DNA of 64,000 bases, taken from NCBI GenBank assembly GCA_019416285.1, contig DXXM01000005.1, positions 46,644 through 110,643 of the forward strand, given 5' to 3'. Source of the stretch: Bacteroidales bacterium. Lineage in GTDB: Bacteria; Bacteroidota; Bacteroidia; Bacteroidales; Muribaculaceae. The translations under genes and the position numbers were made by a program. The notes under the pieces were generated by a model that was given only the letters and a program-made list of their open reading frames with translations, searched no databases and was not told where the DNA came from. The first letter of the stretch is position 1. Each line of letters starts with the position of its first letter. This document shows positions 52,292 to 61,370 of the stretch, piece by piece.

Positions 52292-52429
52292 TCCGGATGA
52301 ATTATCAGAGCCTCCCCGCCAAACCTTACCCCAACTCTATGAACCCCTGGCGGTGGGTGGGCGTTAGATATATTGGATGATTTATCTTTAAGAAAATTCA
52401 TAAAATATATCTCATAAATTAACAGAGCT

Positions 52430-53158
52430 ATGATTACCGTAACATATCTTGACCACAGCGGATTCACTGTCACTACTCCGCAGGCCGTCATGGTGTTTGA
52501 CTACTACAAGGATCCTGACAAGAAACTCGAGAAGGTTCTGAAAGACAATCCTTCGAAGGATGTGGTCTTTTTCGTGTCGCACCACCATCCCGACCATTTC
52601 AACACTTCGATTTTTGAACTCGCACAGGACCGCAAGCGTACCTATGTGCTTTCCAACGATATATTCTCGAAGTTCGTCCCGAAGAAGGGCCTTTCGGTTG
52701 CCTGGATGTCGGCCGGCGATATAATCGACCAGATTCCCGGCACGAAGGAGGTGAAGGCTTACGGTTCGACCGATGCGGGCGTCAGCTTCGCCATCACCAC
52801 TGCTGACGGCGATGTGATTTTCCATGCCGGCGACCTCAACGACTGGCACTGGAGCGAGGAGTCGACCAAGCGCGAAGTCGCCGAGGCTGAAGCTAAATTC
52901 GATAAGATTGTCAACCGTATCGCCGAGGAGATTCCGGAAATCAAGGTGGCGATGTTCCCGGTGGATGCCCGCATGGGAGCCGATTTCGCCAAGGGAGCCG
53001 AAATTTTCCTCAAGAAAGTGAAGGTCGACAATTTCTTCCCGATGCACTTCTGGGGCGAGCCGCAGAAAGCCTGCGATTTCAGCCAGTACGTTCCCGCAGG
53101 CGTCGCAACCAAATGCTACTGCCTTGACAAACTCGGCTTCAGCGTCGAAATTAAGTAA
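52430..53158 (+). CDS. MBL-fold metallo-hydrolase (UlaG-like)
   Basis: A 242-residue cytoplasmic hydrolase of the metallo-beta-lactamase fold. The metal motif SHHHPDHFN (about 50-58) corresponds to HxHxDH. FHAGDLNDWHW is the second metal segment, and FPMHFWGEP carries the last His. Substrate unknown; UlaG-type relatives hydrolyse lactones or cyclic phosphodiesters. Starts MITVTYLDHSGFTV. A strong bidirectional terminator follows. Confidence 0.87.
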   Translation: MITVTYLDHSGFTVTTPQAVMVFDYYKDPDKKLEKVLKDNPSKDVVFFVSHHHPDHFNTSIFELAQDRKRTYVLSNDIFSKFVPKKGLSVAWMSAGDIIDQIPGTKEVKAYGSTDAGVSFAITTADGDVIFHAGDLNDWHWSEESTKREVAEAEAKFDKIVNRIAEEIPEIKVAMFPVDARMGADFAKGAEIFLKKVKVDNFFPMHFWGEPQKACDFSQYVPAGVATKCYCLDKLGFSVEIK

Positions 53159-53211
53159 ACCCATCCCGGCCAGAGGACGGTTTGGAAAACCCTCCGCAGG
53201 CATAGGTTGAA

Positions 53212-53261
53212 ATAAAATCACACCCTTGCATCGAATTGGTGATGCAAGGGTGTGATTTTAT
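53212..53261. terminator. Bidirectional terminator between convergent genes
   Basis: A stem of about 20 bp (AAAATCACACCCTTGCATC and its complement, loop GAATTGGT) ends at the stop codon of the minus-strand gene. Confidence 0.85.
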
Positions 53262-54218
53262 TTATGCTTTATCGGCAAAAGGGATTATGAAGATTCTGGG
53301 ATAGCCCTGACTGTTCGTGGCGTTGATTTCGGTATGGATGTTGTGGTTTAGGAGATCGAAGAAAAGTTCTTTGTCGTCGGGGAATATGAGGTCTGCGAAA
53401 TGGGATGAATCCGATGTGTAATAGGGGATGATTTCACGTGCTTCCTGACGTATAATTTCAATTTTACGCCGCTCGACTTCCGCACTGTCTTTGACGGAGC
53501 TAAAATCGGCAGAAAACATCGTCCTATTGATAGCTTCTCTTATAATGCTTTCTCGTAAATCTTTAAGATAAATAAAATATTTATTACCGGCAATGTTTTC
53601 GATTTGGGATAAAAATTTTGTTAAAAACATGTTTTGTTTCTTTATTAATATTCCAAAATCTCGTGATTTTAGTTTTGCTGGGAATTCTTTAGAACATATA
53701 TGTTGTTCCGCAACAGCAACTTCGATATTATAGTTTCTGATTAATAATCTGCTGCGATTAATTGATTCAATCTTTTTTGGGTCATTTATGAATCCTTCCG
53801 TATGAATACCTTGGATATCGATAGCTAACTTTCTAAAATGATCTTGTGATGGATAATGAGTTGCGTACCTATCGGCAAGCTCTTCCCACATGGCATTAAT
53901 TATAACTAAATTATTATAGAGGTGGCATATATTACCAATCATAAGTTTGATTTGACTTCCTTTTGTGATTCTTGTGGTATTTCTTTCCGTTTTGTATTGC
54001 CAGTATGCCATTATTATGGCAACGAAGAGAGATAGTAAGGCTATGAGTATCGCTACCCAGTCCCAAAGGTCGAAGCCGCCGTCGTGAGCTAATTTTTCAA
54101 CATAACCTCTGATGAGTCCGATTGATGCAGAGTCGGCCGAGATAGTGTCGTGGGCCTGTAGGAGCTGAGTCTGTAAAGTGGCGATTGAATCCTGTAAAAG
54201 TCTGATAGAGTCTGTCAT
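53262..54218 (-). CDS. Single-span membrane protein of unknown function, AT-rich
   Basis: A 318-residue protein. Residues 1-45 form a polar helix (DSIRLLQDSIATLQTQLLQA), then a membrane helix (WVAILIALLSLFVAIIMAYW, about 53-72), then a helical cytoplasmic domain of about 240 residues rich in Ile/Lys. Composition is AT-rich compared with neighbours. No family is recognised; the layout, a short outer part, one helix and a helical domain, resembles orphan proteins from defence islands, but nothing specific is seen. An MNT nucleotidyltransferase gene lies directly upstream. Confidence 0.7.
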   Translation of the reverse strand: MTDSIRLLQDSIATLQTQLLQAHDTISADSASIGLIRGYVEKLAHDGGFDLWDWVAILIALLSLFVAIIMAYWQYKTERNTTRITKGSQIKLMIGNICHLYNNLVIINAMWEELADRYATHYPSQDHFRKLAIDIQGIHTEGFINDPKKIESINRSRLLIRNYNIEVAVAEQHICSKEFPAKLKSRDFGILIKKQNMFLTKFLSQIENIAGNKYFIYLKDLRESIIREAINRTMFSADFSSVKDSAEVERRKIEIIRQEAREIIPYYTSDSSHFADLIFPDDKELFFDLLNHNIHTEINATNSQGYPRIFIIPFADKA

Positions 54219-54309
54219 GGTAAGGAGTGGGGATAATGATTAAACAATGCCGATACGCGTAGCGGGCTTGGGCATAGGGTTAGGGAATAGAATTCGGCAC
54301 GGGATTATT

Positions 54310-54663
54310 TTACAAATATAGTTCCCTTGCCATCGCAAAAGATGCGATAATATAAAAATACAAAGTAAATATGCAGATTCCATCGCGCTTGATTTCGTCG
54401 AGTAAAAATTTGTCGAGTCTCGGAGTGAGGCGCACGACATCCACTGCGACTCCGAGAAGGTCTTGCAGATAGTGTTTCAGCGCGATTACGGTAAATGCTT
54501 TCGGAGGCATATCGACCCATACGTCAACATCGCTGTCAGCGCGGTTGTCGCCGCGGGCCATCGACCCGAAAAGCCGCAGAGACCAAACTCCATATTCCTT
54601 TTGCAGATACGGAGCGGCGCCGGTCAGAATTGCGATACATTGCTGGCGCGAGCACATAGGCAT
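54310..54663 (-). CDS. MNT-type nucleotidyltransferase, orphan
   Basis: A 117-residue protein. The nucleotidyltransferase signature is complete: LRLFGSMARGDNRADSDVDVWVD (GSxARG...SDxDxxVD, residues about 29-52). Such proteins usually act as antitoxins that AMPylate a neighbouring HEPN toxin, but no HEPN gene is next to it. The family normally ends near RDGICIF; here the frame runs on for 18 residues (TLYFYIIASFAMARELYL) into what would be intergenic DNA, as if the end had been altered by loss of the partner gene. Confidence 0.82.
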   Translation of the reverse strand: MPMCSRQQCIAILTGAAPYLQKEYGVWSLRLFGSMARGDNRADSDVDVWVDMPPKAFTVIALKHYLQDLLGVAVDVVRLTPRLDKFLLDEIKRDGICIFTLYFYIIASFAMARELYL

Positions 54664-54681
54664 TGATATTTACTGTGGTGG

Positions 54682-54689
54682 CAAAGATA
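54682..54689 (-). promoter_or_regulatory. -7 box TATCTTTG for the MNT gene
   Basis: Minus-strand TAnnTTTG match 19 bases before the ATG. Confidence 0.6.
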
Positions 54690-54711
54690 GTAAATTAATT
54701 GACAAAATAAA

Positions 54712-54737
54712 AGCGCATGGAGGGGAATCCATGCGCT
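54712..54737 (-). terminator. Terminator of the ROK kinase gene
   Basis: A 9-bp stem (54712-54720 with 54729-54737) is followed on the minus strand by TTTATTTTG. Confidence 0.7.
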
Positions 54738-54764
54738 GTATATCAATAGTCTGATATGTCAGGG

Positions 54765-55766
54765 TTACACTGTCGGGATGGCGACGGGGTTGGGGGCGGC
54801 GTTGGCTTTGCCTGCTTCCCAGCCAAGGGCACTTGCGCCGAGCACTGCGGCGTCGGCTTCCTTAAGCTCCGAGGGGATGACTTTGACTTTGCCCTTGAAG
54901 ATGTGGAGCATGTTTTTCTCCATAGCCTCGCGGAGAGGACGCATCAGCAGGTCGCCTGATTTTGCGAGACCGCCGAAGAGTATGATTGCCTCGGGCGATG
55001 AGAATACGGTGAAGTCTGCGAAGGCTTCGCCGAGGATGGTGCCGGTGTATTCGAAAATCTCGTTTGCGAGCTTGTCGCCCTTGATGGCTGCGTCATAGAC
55101 ATCCTTGGAGGTGATGGAGTCAATGGGGATTTCGCGTAGGAGTGATGCGTCGTCGCGGATTTCGAGGAATTCGCGTGCTGAGCGTGCCACGCCTGTCGCA
55201 GAGCAGTAGGCTTCGAGACAGCCGGTGCGACCGCAGCCGCAGAGACGGCCGTTGTTGCGGCGCACGATGGTGTGTCCGAGCTCGCCGGCGAAACCGTCGT
55301 GGCCGTAGACGAGCTGGCCGTTTATGACGATACCGCTGCCCACGCCTGTGCCGAGGGTAATCATGATGAAGTCACGGAGTCCGCGGGCGGCGCCGTAGGT
55401 CATCTCGCCGATGGCTGCGGCGTTGGCGTCGTTGGTGATAGCCACGGGGATACCGAATTTCTCGCTCACGAGCTGCGCGAGGGGCAGGGGAGAGGGCCAG
55501 GGGAGGTTCACCTTGCCTTCGATTGTGCCGGTGTAGTAGTTGGCGTTGGGAGCGCCGATGCCGATGCCGAGAATCTTGTCGACGGCGTCGTTTGCTTCGA
55601 GAAGGCGGTTGACTTCAGTGTAGAGCTCTTCGAGATAGTCATTGAAGTCGGTATGTTTGAGGGTTTTGATTGACGAACTGGCGATAACGACGCCGCGGGC
55701 GTCAACAATACCGAACACGGTGTTGGTGCCACCGATGTCGATACCTAAAACGTAAGGTTTACTCAT
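54765..55766 (-). CDS. ROK-family sugar kinase (glucokinase type)
   Basis: A 333-residue cytoplasmic kinase. The phosphate-1 motif is GIDIGGTNTVFGI at the N-terminus. The sugar/zinc region reads ELGHTIVRRNNGRLCGCGRTGCLEAYCSATG (residues about 158-187), containing the CxCGxxGCxE zinc motif and the catalytic Asp/Glu-His arrangement of ROK kinases. Most similar in layout to Bacteroidales glucokinases (glucose to glucose-6-phosphate), but other hexoses are possible. Its promoter and a terminator from the next unit share the upstream 250 bases. Confidence 0.9.
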   Translation of the reverse strand: MSKPYVLGIDIGGTNTVFGIVDARGVVIASSSIKTLKHTDFNDYLEELYTEVNRLLEANDAVDKILGIGIGAPNANYYTGTIEGKVNLPWPSPLPLAQLVSEKFGIPVAITNDANAAAIGEMTYGAARGLRDFIMITLGTGVGSGIVINGQLVYGHDGFAGELGHTIVRRNNGRLCGCGRTGCLEAYCSATGVARSAREFLEIRDDASLLREIPIDSITSKDVYDAAIKGDKLANEIFEYTGTILGEAFADFTVFSSPEAIILFGGLAKSGDLLMRPLREAMEKNMLHIFKGKVKVIPSELKEADAAVLGASALGWEAGKANAAPNPVAIPTV

Positions 55767-55861
55767 TGGAAATTGACTTTTAAGATTGGGGTATTAGGGG
55801 TTGAGATTCAGATTTCAAGTGATGTCCGGAGCATGCACCCCCACATCACTCATGTGTCCTG

Positions 55862-55869
55862 CAAATATA
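55862..55869 (-). promoter_or_regulatory. -7 box TATATTTG for the ROK kinase
   Basis: Minus-strand TAnnTTTG match, about 95 bases before the ATG. Confidence 0.6.
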
Positions 55870-55872
55870 CGA

Positions 55873-55922
55873 AATCCTGACTGAAGTTTTCGGCCCGGAT
55901 GCTGAAAAATTCAGTCAGGATT
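55873..55922 (-). terminator. Hairpin ending the TonB-receptor unit
   Basis: A 13-bp perfect stem (55873-55885 with 55910-55922) lies directly ahead of the ROK promoter. No T-run. Confidence 0.5.
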
Positions 55923-56020
55923 AAAGAAGTTTAATACATCAGTGGCTCCGAGAAGGCGGACCCTCCCTCGGCATCACTGCTCAGTGCGTCGGAATCCGGC
56001 TGATTTCCGGCGCGAAGAGG

Positions 56021-58201
56021 TCAGAATTTGAGGATTATTCCGGCATTGGCCACGAAGCCGTCGAGCGGCGCATAGATGTCGCGGAACTCGGGACTGGCGA
56101 CGCTTCCGGTATAGATGGTGTCAAAGCGTGTCTGACGGCGGTCGGTGAAGTTCTCGAAGTTGGCATAGATCGAGAATTTATCCCATATTTTCTGAATCAT
56201 GAAGCCCATGGTGACGTAGTCTTTGCCCATAAGCCCGTCAGTGAGATGCTGCTTCCCGACGTAGTAGAGTTCGTAGCCCACGCGCCAGCTGTCCTCAATC
56301 TCATACATCAGCATTGAGTTGAGGCGGTGTTGCGGAGTGAGTGTCTTGCGATGGCTGCGGCCGTTTTCGCGCACGCGGGCGTCGGTGTAGGTGTAGCCGA
56401 GGAAAAGGCTGAAATCGGCATACATCACCTTGACGTTGGTTTCGGCGCCCTTGCTGTGCATGTTGCCGGCGATGTTGTAGAAGCGATAGAGGCCGTCGGT
56501 CTCGCGCTTGAGCTCGAGGGGATGGCGCAGATAGGTGTAGAAGAAGAGCTGGTTGACGGTGAAGAGCACACGCCCGTCGGCAAACGATGTGCGGTAGTTG
56601 AAATCGATGTTGGCACCGTAGCTACGCTCAAGTTTGTTGAAATTCTTGTCGATGGGAAGCACATTTTGATATTGCAGTCTTTCGCTTTCTTCCGAGAAGA
56701 TGGACGGCGGTTTGTAGCCGAAGCCTCCTCCGATGCGGGTTGAAAACTTGCTGTTGAGTTTGACGAGGGCGGATATGCGGGGAAGTATGGCGAAACCGTA
56801 GTCATGGATGTAGTCGCCGCGCAGACCTGTCTCAAGGAAAAACCTGTCGCTCAGATTGGTGGTGTTCTGAACGAAGAGGCCGAATGTGTTGATTGAGAAA
56901 TCGCGTACAGGCATTGTGGATAGGCGTTTCTCGTCGAAATGCTCGGTCCATACGTTGGCTCCTGCAATCCATTCGGTACGCTCGCGGGTGTTGAGATAGG
57001 ATATCTCGCTGAATGATGACCACTGGTCGCCGTCGAAACGGTAGGAGGGGATTTCAATCTTGCGGCGGTAGAGGGTGACGCTGTTTTTCACGCTGAGGCT
57101 GCTGCGGGAGTCGAGGTTGTGGCGCACGGAGAGGCGCGAGGTGTAGCGCTGCGATTTGTTGCGCTCGAAATAGGGGTGTTCTTCAGTGTGGCCGTGCTTT
57201 ATATAGTACATGTCGCCGCCGAGACGGTCCTCAATCATGCTCTCTATGCCGAAACTTGCAGTGGTCTTTTCACCGGGATAGAAAAACAGTGTGGGGTTGA
57301 GTGTGAAGCGGTCAAACTGCGGGATGGCGGTGAAACCGACATCCGAAGGGTCATAAGCCCAGTTGCGGTTGTAGGAAGCGAAAACTGTGGTGCCGACTTT
57401 GCCGAAACGCTGGCCAAAGAAGGTGTTGGCGTCGAGTCCTTTGGCGGTAGTGCCGTTGAGCTGCACCTGAAAGTCGCGTTTCTCTTCGGGAGTCTTTGAG
57501 ACGAGGTTGACGAGACCGGCTATCGCTCCACCGCCGTAGAGTGTACTCGACGAGCCCTTGATGATCTCGACCTGCTTGAGATCGAGCGGAGGTGTCTGTA
57601 ACAGACCAAGACCTGCGGCCGCTCCGGAAAAGACCGGGAAGCCGTCTTTAAGCATCTGAGTGTATTTTCCGTCAAGGCCTTGGATTTTAATGAGGGAATT
57701 GCCCGAGATGGCTGACGTCTGCTGCGTCTGTATGCCTGTGCTTTCGCTCAGAAGCATGCGGATGTCGCCCGGCTTCATGAGGTTTTTCTCCTCAAGTTCC
57801 TCTGAACCGATAAATTCCACGCGGGTGGGGAGGTCGTTGAAAGTGCGTGTGCCGCGTGTGGCGGTGACCACTACCTCTTCAAGTTCGTTTTCCTCTTCTT
57901 CGAGTGAAATGACGATTGTTTCCCCGGGATTGGCCAGGGGGAAGGTGAATTTTTTGCTTTCGGTCTCATAGCCGGTGCAGGAAAATATGATTACGTGTGT
58001 GCCTGAGGGAACGTCGGTGATTGTGAGGATGCCTTCGGCATCGGCCATAGCACCCTTGTCGGTGCCCTGAATGAGAGCTGTGGCGCCGGGAAGAGTCTCC
58101 CCGCAGTCGCCGTCGATGATTTTAGCCTTGAATATATTCTGGGCACAGATGGCCTGTAGCGATAGAAGGATTATCGCCGTAAATGCAATTATCTTTTTCA
58201 T
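56021..58201 (-). CDS. TonB-dependent outer-membrane receptor
   Basis: A 726-residue receptor. The signal peptide (MKKIIAFTAIILLSLQAICA) is followed by a CarboxypepD_reg-like domain (about 25-105, PGATALIQGTDKGAMADAEG), a plug domain with RMLLSESTGIQTQQ and GSSSTLYGGGAIAGLVNLVS, and a 22-strand barrel that ends in an aromatic residue (GIILKF). The size and lack of a SusD partner fit a siderophore, cobalamin or metal receptor, not a polysaccharide one. It lies about 100 bases downstream of a Cys-rich small protein gene on the same strand. Confidence 0.92.
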   Translation of the reverse strand: MKKIIAFTAIILLSLQAICAQNIFKAKIIDGDCGETLPGATALIQGTDKGAMADAEGILTITDVPSGTHVIIFSCTGYETESKKFTFPLANPGETIVISLEEEENELEEVVVTATRGTRTFNDLPTRVEFIGSEELEEKNLMKPGDIRMLLSESTGIQTQQTSAISGNSLIKIQGLDGKYTQMLKDGFPVFSGAAAGLGLLQTPPLDLKQVEIIKGSSSTLYGGGAIAGLVNLVSKTPEEKRDFQVQLNGTTAKGLDANTFFGQRFGKVGTTVFASYNRNWAYDPSDVGFTAIPQFDRFTLNPTLFFYPGEKTTASFGIESMIEDRLGGDMYYIKHGHTEEHPYFERNKSQRYTSRLSVRHNLDSRSSLSVKNSVTLYRRKIEIPSYRFDGDQWSSFSEISYLNTRERTEWIAGANVWTEHFDEKRLSTMPVRDFSINTFGLFVQNTTNLSDRFFLETGLRGDYIHDYGFAILPRISALVKLNSKFSTRIGGGFGYKPPSIFSEESERLQYQNVLPIDKNFNKLERSYGANIDFNYRTSFADGRVLFTVNQLFFYTYLRHPLELKRETDGLYRFYNIAGNMHSKGAETNVKVMYADFSLFLGYTYTDARVRENGRSHRKTLTPQHRLNSMLMYEIEDSWRVGYELYYVGKQHLTDGLMGKDYVTMGFMIQKIWDKFSIYANFENFTDRRQTRFDTIYTGSVASPEFRDIYAPLDGFVANAGIILKF

Positions 58202-58299
58202 TGTCGAAGTGATTTCGAATATTTAATATAAGTATGTGGATTTATGCCACAGCGACGGGAGTATGTCGTCATGGCAGAACTGCAAAGTGTGATGGTCTA

Positions 58300-58617
58300 T
58301 CACTCAACAATGGGCGGGGGTGTGTCTACCGGGATAAAGGTGACGGGGATGCGGCCGAGAGGGGGAATGATGAAATCGGCGTGGCGGTATTCTTCAGACG
58401 GGATGACAGCTGTGTGTCTGCTTGCCACAAAACCCGTGCAGGTGGTGCAGGCTATGAACGGAGAACAGCAGTCGCAGCCGCAATCGCAGTCATCGCCGCA
58501 GCAATCATCGCCACAAGAGCATTGGATGCTGTGGAGCATACACATATCCTGCTCAAATGCCGGAGCCGTACACATGAGCATTATAAATGAAGCCAGTATC
58601 AGCGAGAGAAACCGCAT
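58300..58617 (-). CDS. Cys-rich small exported protein (DUF6660-like)
   Basis: A 105-residue protein. The signal peptide (MRFLSLILASFIMLMCTAPA) is followed by a dense Cys/Asp cluster (CSCGDDCCGDDCDCGCDCC, about 33-51) and FIACTTCTGFV. Bacteroidetes have short proteins of this kind (DUF6660-like) upstream of TonB receptors and linked to metals, and the order here is the same. The exact assignment is from memory of the layout. Ten Cys in 20 residues strongly suggests metal binding. A large plus-strand frame overlaps it but is a shadow. Confidence 0.7.
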   Translation of the reverse strand: MRFLSLILASFIMLMCTAPAFEQDMCMLHSIQCSCGDDCCGDDCDCGCDCCSPFIACTTCTGFVASRHTAVIPSEEYRHADFIIPPLGRIPVTFIPVDTPPPIVE

Positions 58618-58662
58618 CGGGAAAATTGATGATTATACCGGTAATTGTCAGATTAGATGCCG

Positions 58663-58670
58663 CAAAGATA
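58663..58670 (-). promoter_or_regulatory. -7 box TATCTTTG for the Cys-rich/TonB-receptor unit
   Basis: Minus-strand TAnnTTTG match, 46 bases before the ATG. Confidence 0.65.
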
Positions 58671-58771
58671 CGAAAAAAGCTGTAAATGAGCAACCGATGG
58701 CCACAGATATTGTATCTGCTGCCATCGGTTTAGCTATTTTTAACCATTATATAAGTGTTCACCGCATGGGG

Positions 58772-59971
58772 TCAGATTGTGCGGCCGGGGTAGGCCTGGA
58801 GCGCGGCGGCGAGAACTTTCATCGCGCGGGCGAGGTCCTTTTTGTTGAGCACATAGGCCATGCGCACCTCGTCCTTGCCCATGCCGGGTGTGGTGTAGAA
58901 GCCGGAGGCGGGAGCCATGAATACGGTCTCGCCGTCGAGGTTGAAGTCGCGCAGACACCACTGGCAGAGCTTGTCGGCGTCGTCGACGGGGAGCTTCACC
59001 ACGGTGTAGAACGCGCCCATCGGAATGGGGGTGTAGCAGCCGGGGATTTTGTTGAGTTCGTCGATGAGGAACTTGCGGCGCTCGACGTATTCGTTGTAGG
59101 TCTCGAGCATGTATTCCGCCGGAGTGTCGATGGATGCTTCGGCCACAATCTGTCCGAGCAGCGGAGGGCTGAGGCGTGCCTGGCAGAATTTCATGACGTT
59201 GGTCTTGAGCTGCGGGTGCTTGGTGATGAGGGCTCCGATGCGGATGCCGCACTCGTTGTAGCGCTTCGACACGGAGTCGATGAGCACTACCTGCTCCTCG
59301 ATGCCGGGGAGGTGGAAGGCGGAGATGTAGGGTGCGCCCGTGTAGCAGAACTCGCGGTAAACCTCGTCGGAGAAAAGGAAGAGGTCATATTTCTTCACCA
59401 GGTCACGGATCTGGAGCATCTCCTTCATCGTGTAGAGGTAGCCCGTCGGGTTGTTGGGGTTACAGATGAGGATGCCTTTGGTGCGGGGAGTGATAAGTTC
59501 CTCGAATTTCTCTACGTTGGGGAGCGCGAAGCCTTGGTCGATGTTGGAGGGCACGGTGACGATTTTCGCTCCTGCTGAGATGGCGAAGGCCATGTAGTTG
59601 GCATAGGCGGGCTCGGGGACAATGATTTCGTCGCCGGGGTCGAGACAGGCCATGAATGCGAAGAGCACGGCTTCGGAGCCGCCGGTGGTGACGATGATGT
59701 CGTCGACGTCGACGTCGATGTTGAAGCGGTGGTAATATTCGCGGAGTTTCTTCCGGAGCGAGGGGAGGCCGGCCGAGGGGCTGTATTCAAGCACCTTGCG
59801 GTCGATATTCTTGAGCGCGTCAAGACCCTCTTTGGGGGTGGGGACGTCGGGCTGGCCTATGTTGAGGTGATAGACCTTGATGCCGCGGGCCTTGGCTTCG
59901 CCGGCGAGTGGGGCGAGGCGGCGTATGGGTGATGCGGGCATCAGTGTGCCGCGTTCTGATACGTTTGGCAT
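58772..59971 (-). CDS. PLP-dependent aminotransferase, class I
   Basis: A 399-residue fold-type I aminotransferase. Seen: LNIGQPDVPTP, YSPSAGLPSLRKKLREYY, ICNPNNPTGYLY (Asn), LFSDEVYREFCY (Asp), the PLP lysine in IDSVSKRYNECGIRIG (Lys near 235), and the phosphate-binding Arg. Substrate specificity (aspartate, aromatic or others) cannot be read safely. It lies 57 bases after the GlmU-like gene on the same strand, so likely one transcript. Confidence 0.88.
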   Translation of the reverse strand: MPNVSERGTLMPASPIRRLAPLAGEAKARGIKVYHLNIGQPDVPTPKEGLDALKNIDRKVLEYSPSAGLPSLRKKLREYYHRFNIDVDVDDIIVTTGGSEAVLFAFMACLDPGDEIIVPEPAYANYMAFAISAGAKIVTVPSNIDQGFALPNVEKFEELITPRTKGILICNPNNPTGYLYTMKEMLQIRDLVKKYDLFLFSDEVYREFCYTGAPYISAFHLPGIEEQVVLIDSVSKRYNECGIRIGALITKHPQLKTNVMKFCQARLSPPLLGQIVAEASIDTPAEYMLETYNEYVERRKFLIDELNKIPGCYTPIPMGAFYTVVKLPVDDADKLCQWCLRDFNLDGETVFMAPASGFYTTPGMGKDEVRMAYVLNKKDLARAMKVLAAALQAYPGRTI

Positions 59972-60028
59972 TTTGTTGAGTCGGGGCTATTTGGGAAGCT
60001 GCGTGTGCTGCTCCGTCGGTGGGGCGGT

Positions 60029-61189
60029 TCAGCTGAGTCCCTGTTCGTGAATGTTGATGTAGATTTCCTTGTCGGTAGGAGTGAGTTCCTTGTGGCGGCG
60101 CGCCATCATGCGGGTGGCGGTGTCGAAGAAGCGGTCGAGAATCACAGGTTTCATGCCGAGGGTGGAGCCTTCGGTGAACGAGGGGATATAGGTGCGGGGG
60201 AAGCCTGCGCCGTAGAAGTTGACTCCCACGCCGACCACGGTGGCGGTGTTGAACATCGTGTTGATGCCTGCCTTCGAGTGGTCGCCCATGATGAGGCCGC
60301 AGAACTGGAGGTCGGTCTTTACGAAACGTCCTTCGGCCATGCTCCAGATCTTGACGGGACCGTAGGTGTTCTTGAGGTTCGATGCGGTGCACCCGGCTCC
60401 GAGATTACACCACTCACCGATTACGGCGTTGCCGAGGAAACCGTCGTGGGCCTTGTTGGAATAGCCGGTCATAACCACATTGTTGAGCTCGCCGCCCACC
60501 TTGCAGTAGGGGCCGAGGGTGGTGGCGCCGTAGATTTTGCCGCCCATGTTGACAACGGCGTGCTCGCAGAGGGCTATCGGGCCGCGCAGACAGGCGCCCT
60601 CCATGATTTCGGCGTCGCGTCCCACATAGACGGGGCCTTTGCTGACGTTGATTATAGCGCCTTCGACCGTGGCGCCCTTCTCGATGAAGAGCTGCGAGGG
60701 GTCACCGATGAGGCGGCAGGTTTCGCTCAGCGGCTGGGACTCGCGGCCGGCGGTGAGTGCGGCGAAGTCGCGGCGCAGAGCCTCGTCGTTGGTCATGAAG
60801 ATGTCCCAGATATGACGGATGGCGAAGGGGGCGGCGCCTGAGTAGTCAACCGTCTCGGCGGGAGTGCCGTTGCCGCGGCGTGCTATGATTTCACCTTCGC
60901 TCAGAAGCGCCTGACCGGGCTTGAGGGAGAGAATGGCGTCGACGAGCGCGTCATCAGGGTGCAGATTGCCGGCGATGAAGAGATTGTCGCCGTCGGCGGC
61001 CTCTATCATCGGATATTTCATCGAAAGATAGTCCTGGGTAGAGTAGGAGTAGGTGCCCGGGATAGCTTTCTGCCATTTTTCGGAAATAGTGGTGATTCCG
61101 TGGCGTATCAGCGCCACAGGTCTTGTCAGAGTGAGCGGGAGCAGCTGCGCCCTCGCCTCGACAGGGTCGAAAAGTATGATATTCTTCAT
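60029..61189 (-). CDS. GlmU-like sugar nucleotidyltransferase homologue (Bacteroidetes type)
   Basis: A 386-residue protein. The N-terminal part is a degenerate nucleotidyltransferase domain (LPLTLTRPVALIRHGI in place of the usual AAGxGTRM loop), and the C-terminal half is a left-handed beta-helix of hexapeptide repeats (ACLRGPIALCEHAVVNMGGK, IYGATTLGPYCKVGGE). This matches the alternative GlmU family of Bacteroidetes, presumed to act on UDP-GlcNAc or another sugar nucleotide. ATG 61189 (MKNIILFDPVEARAQ) sits behind a -7 box; 15 more upstream codons are in frame but lie across it. Confidence 0.87.
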   Translation of the reverse strand: MKNIILFDPVEARAQLLPLTLTRPVALIRHGITTISEKWQKAIPGTYSYSTQDYLSMKYPMIEAADGDNLFIAGNLHPDDALVDAILSLKPGQALLSEGEIIARRGNGTPAETVDYSGAAPFAIRHIWDIFMTNDEALRRDFAALTAGRESQPLSETCRLIGDPSQLFIEKGATVEGAIINVSKGPVYVGRDAEIMEGACLRGPIALCEHAVVNMGGKIYGATTLGPYCKVGGELNNVVMTGYSNKAHDGFLGNAVIGEWCNLGAGCTASNLKNTYGPVKIWSMAEGRFVKTDLQFCGLIMGDHSKAGINTMFNTATVVGVGVNFYGAGFPRTYIPSFTEGSTLGMKPVILDRFFDTATRMMARRHKELTPTDKEIYINIHEQGLS

Positions 61190-61220
61190 GTCGTTCAGAA
61201 TATGGTAGGGTTTAAGGTTA

Positions 61221-61228
61221 CAAAAATA
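61221..61228 (-). promoter_or_regulatory. -7 box TATTTTTG for the GlmU-like/aminotransferase pair
   Basis: Minus-strand TAnnTTTG match, 32 bases before ATG 61189. Confidence 0.6.
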
Positions 61229-61370
61229 ATACAATTAATCCATAAATCATAATCAATCCGCCACATGAGCTGCAAAATTAGCTTAAGAAAGTATTATACA
61301 TCTTTTTAAAGAAAGCATCAGGGATTGAACAATCCATCGCGCTCCGTGCTTGTTTTTATAAAAAGAAAGC

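Noticed and set aside
58244..59578. Plus-strand frame of 444 codons across the Cys-rich protein and the aminotransferase
   Set aside because: It covers two recognised minus-strand genes and their promoter, and its translation is low-complexity shadow sequence.
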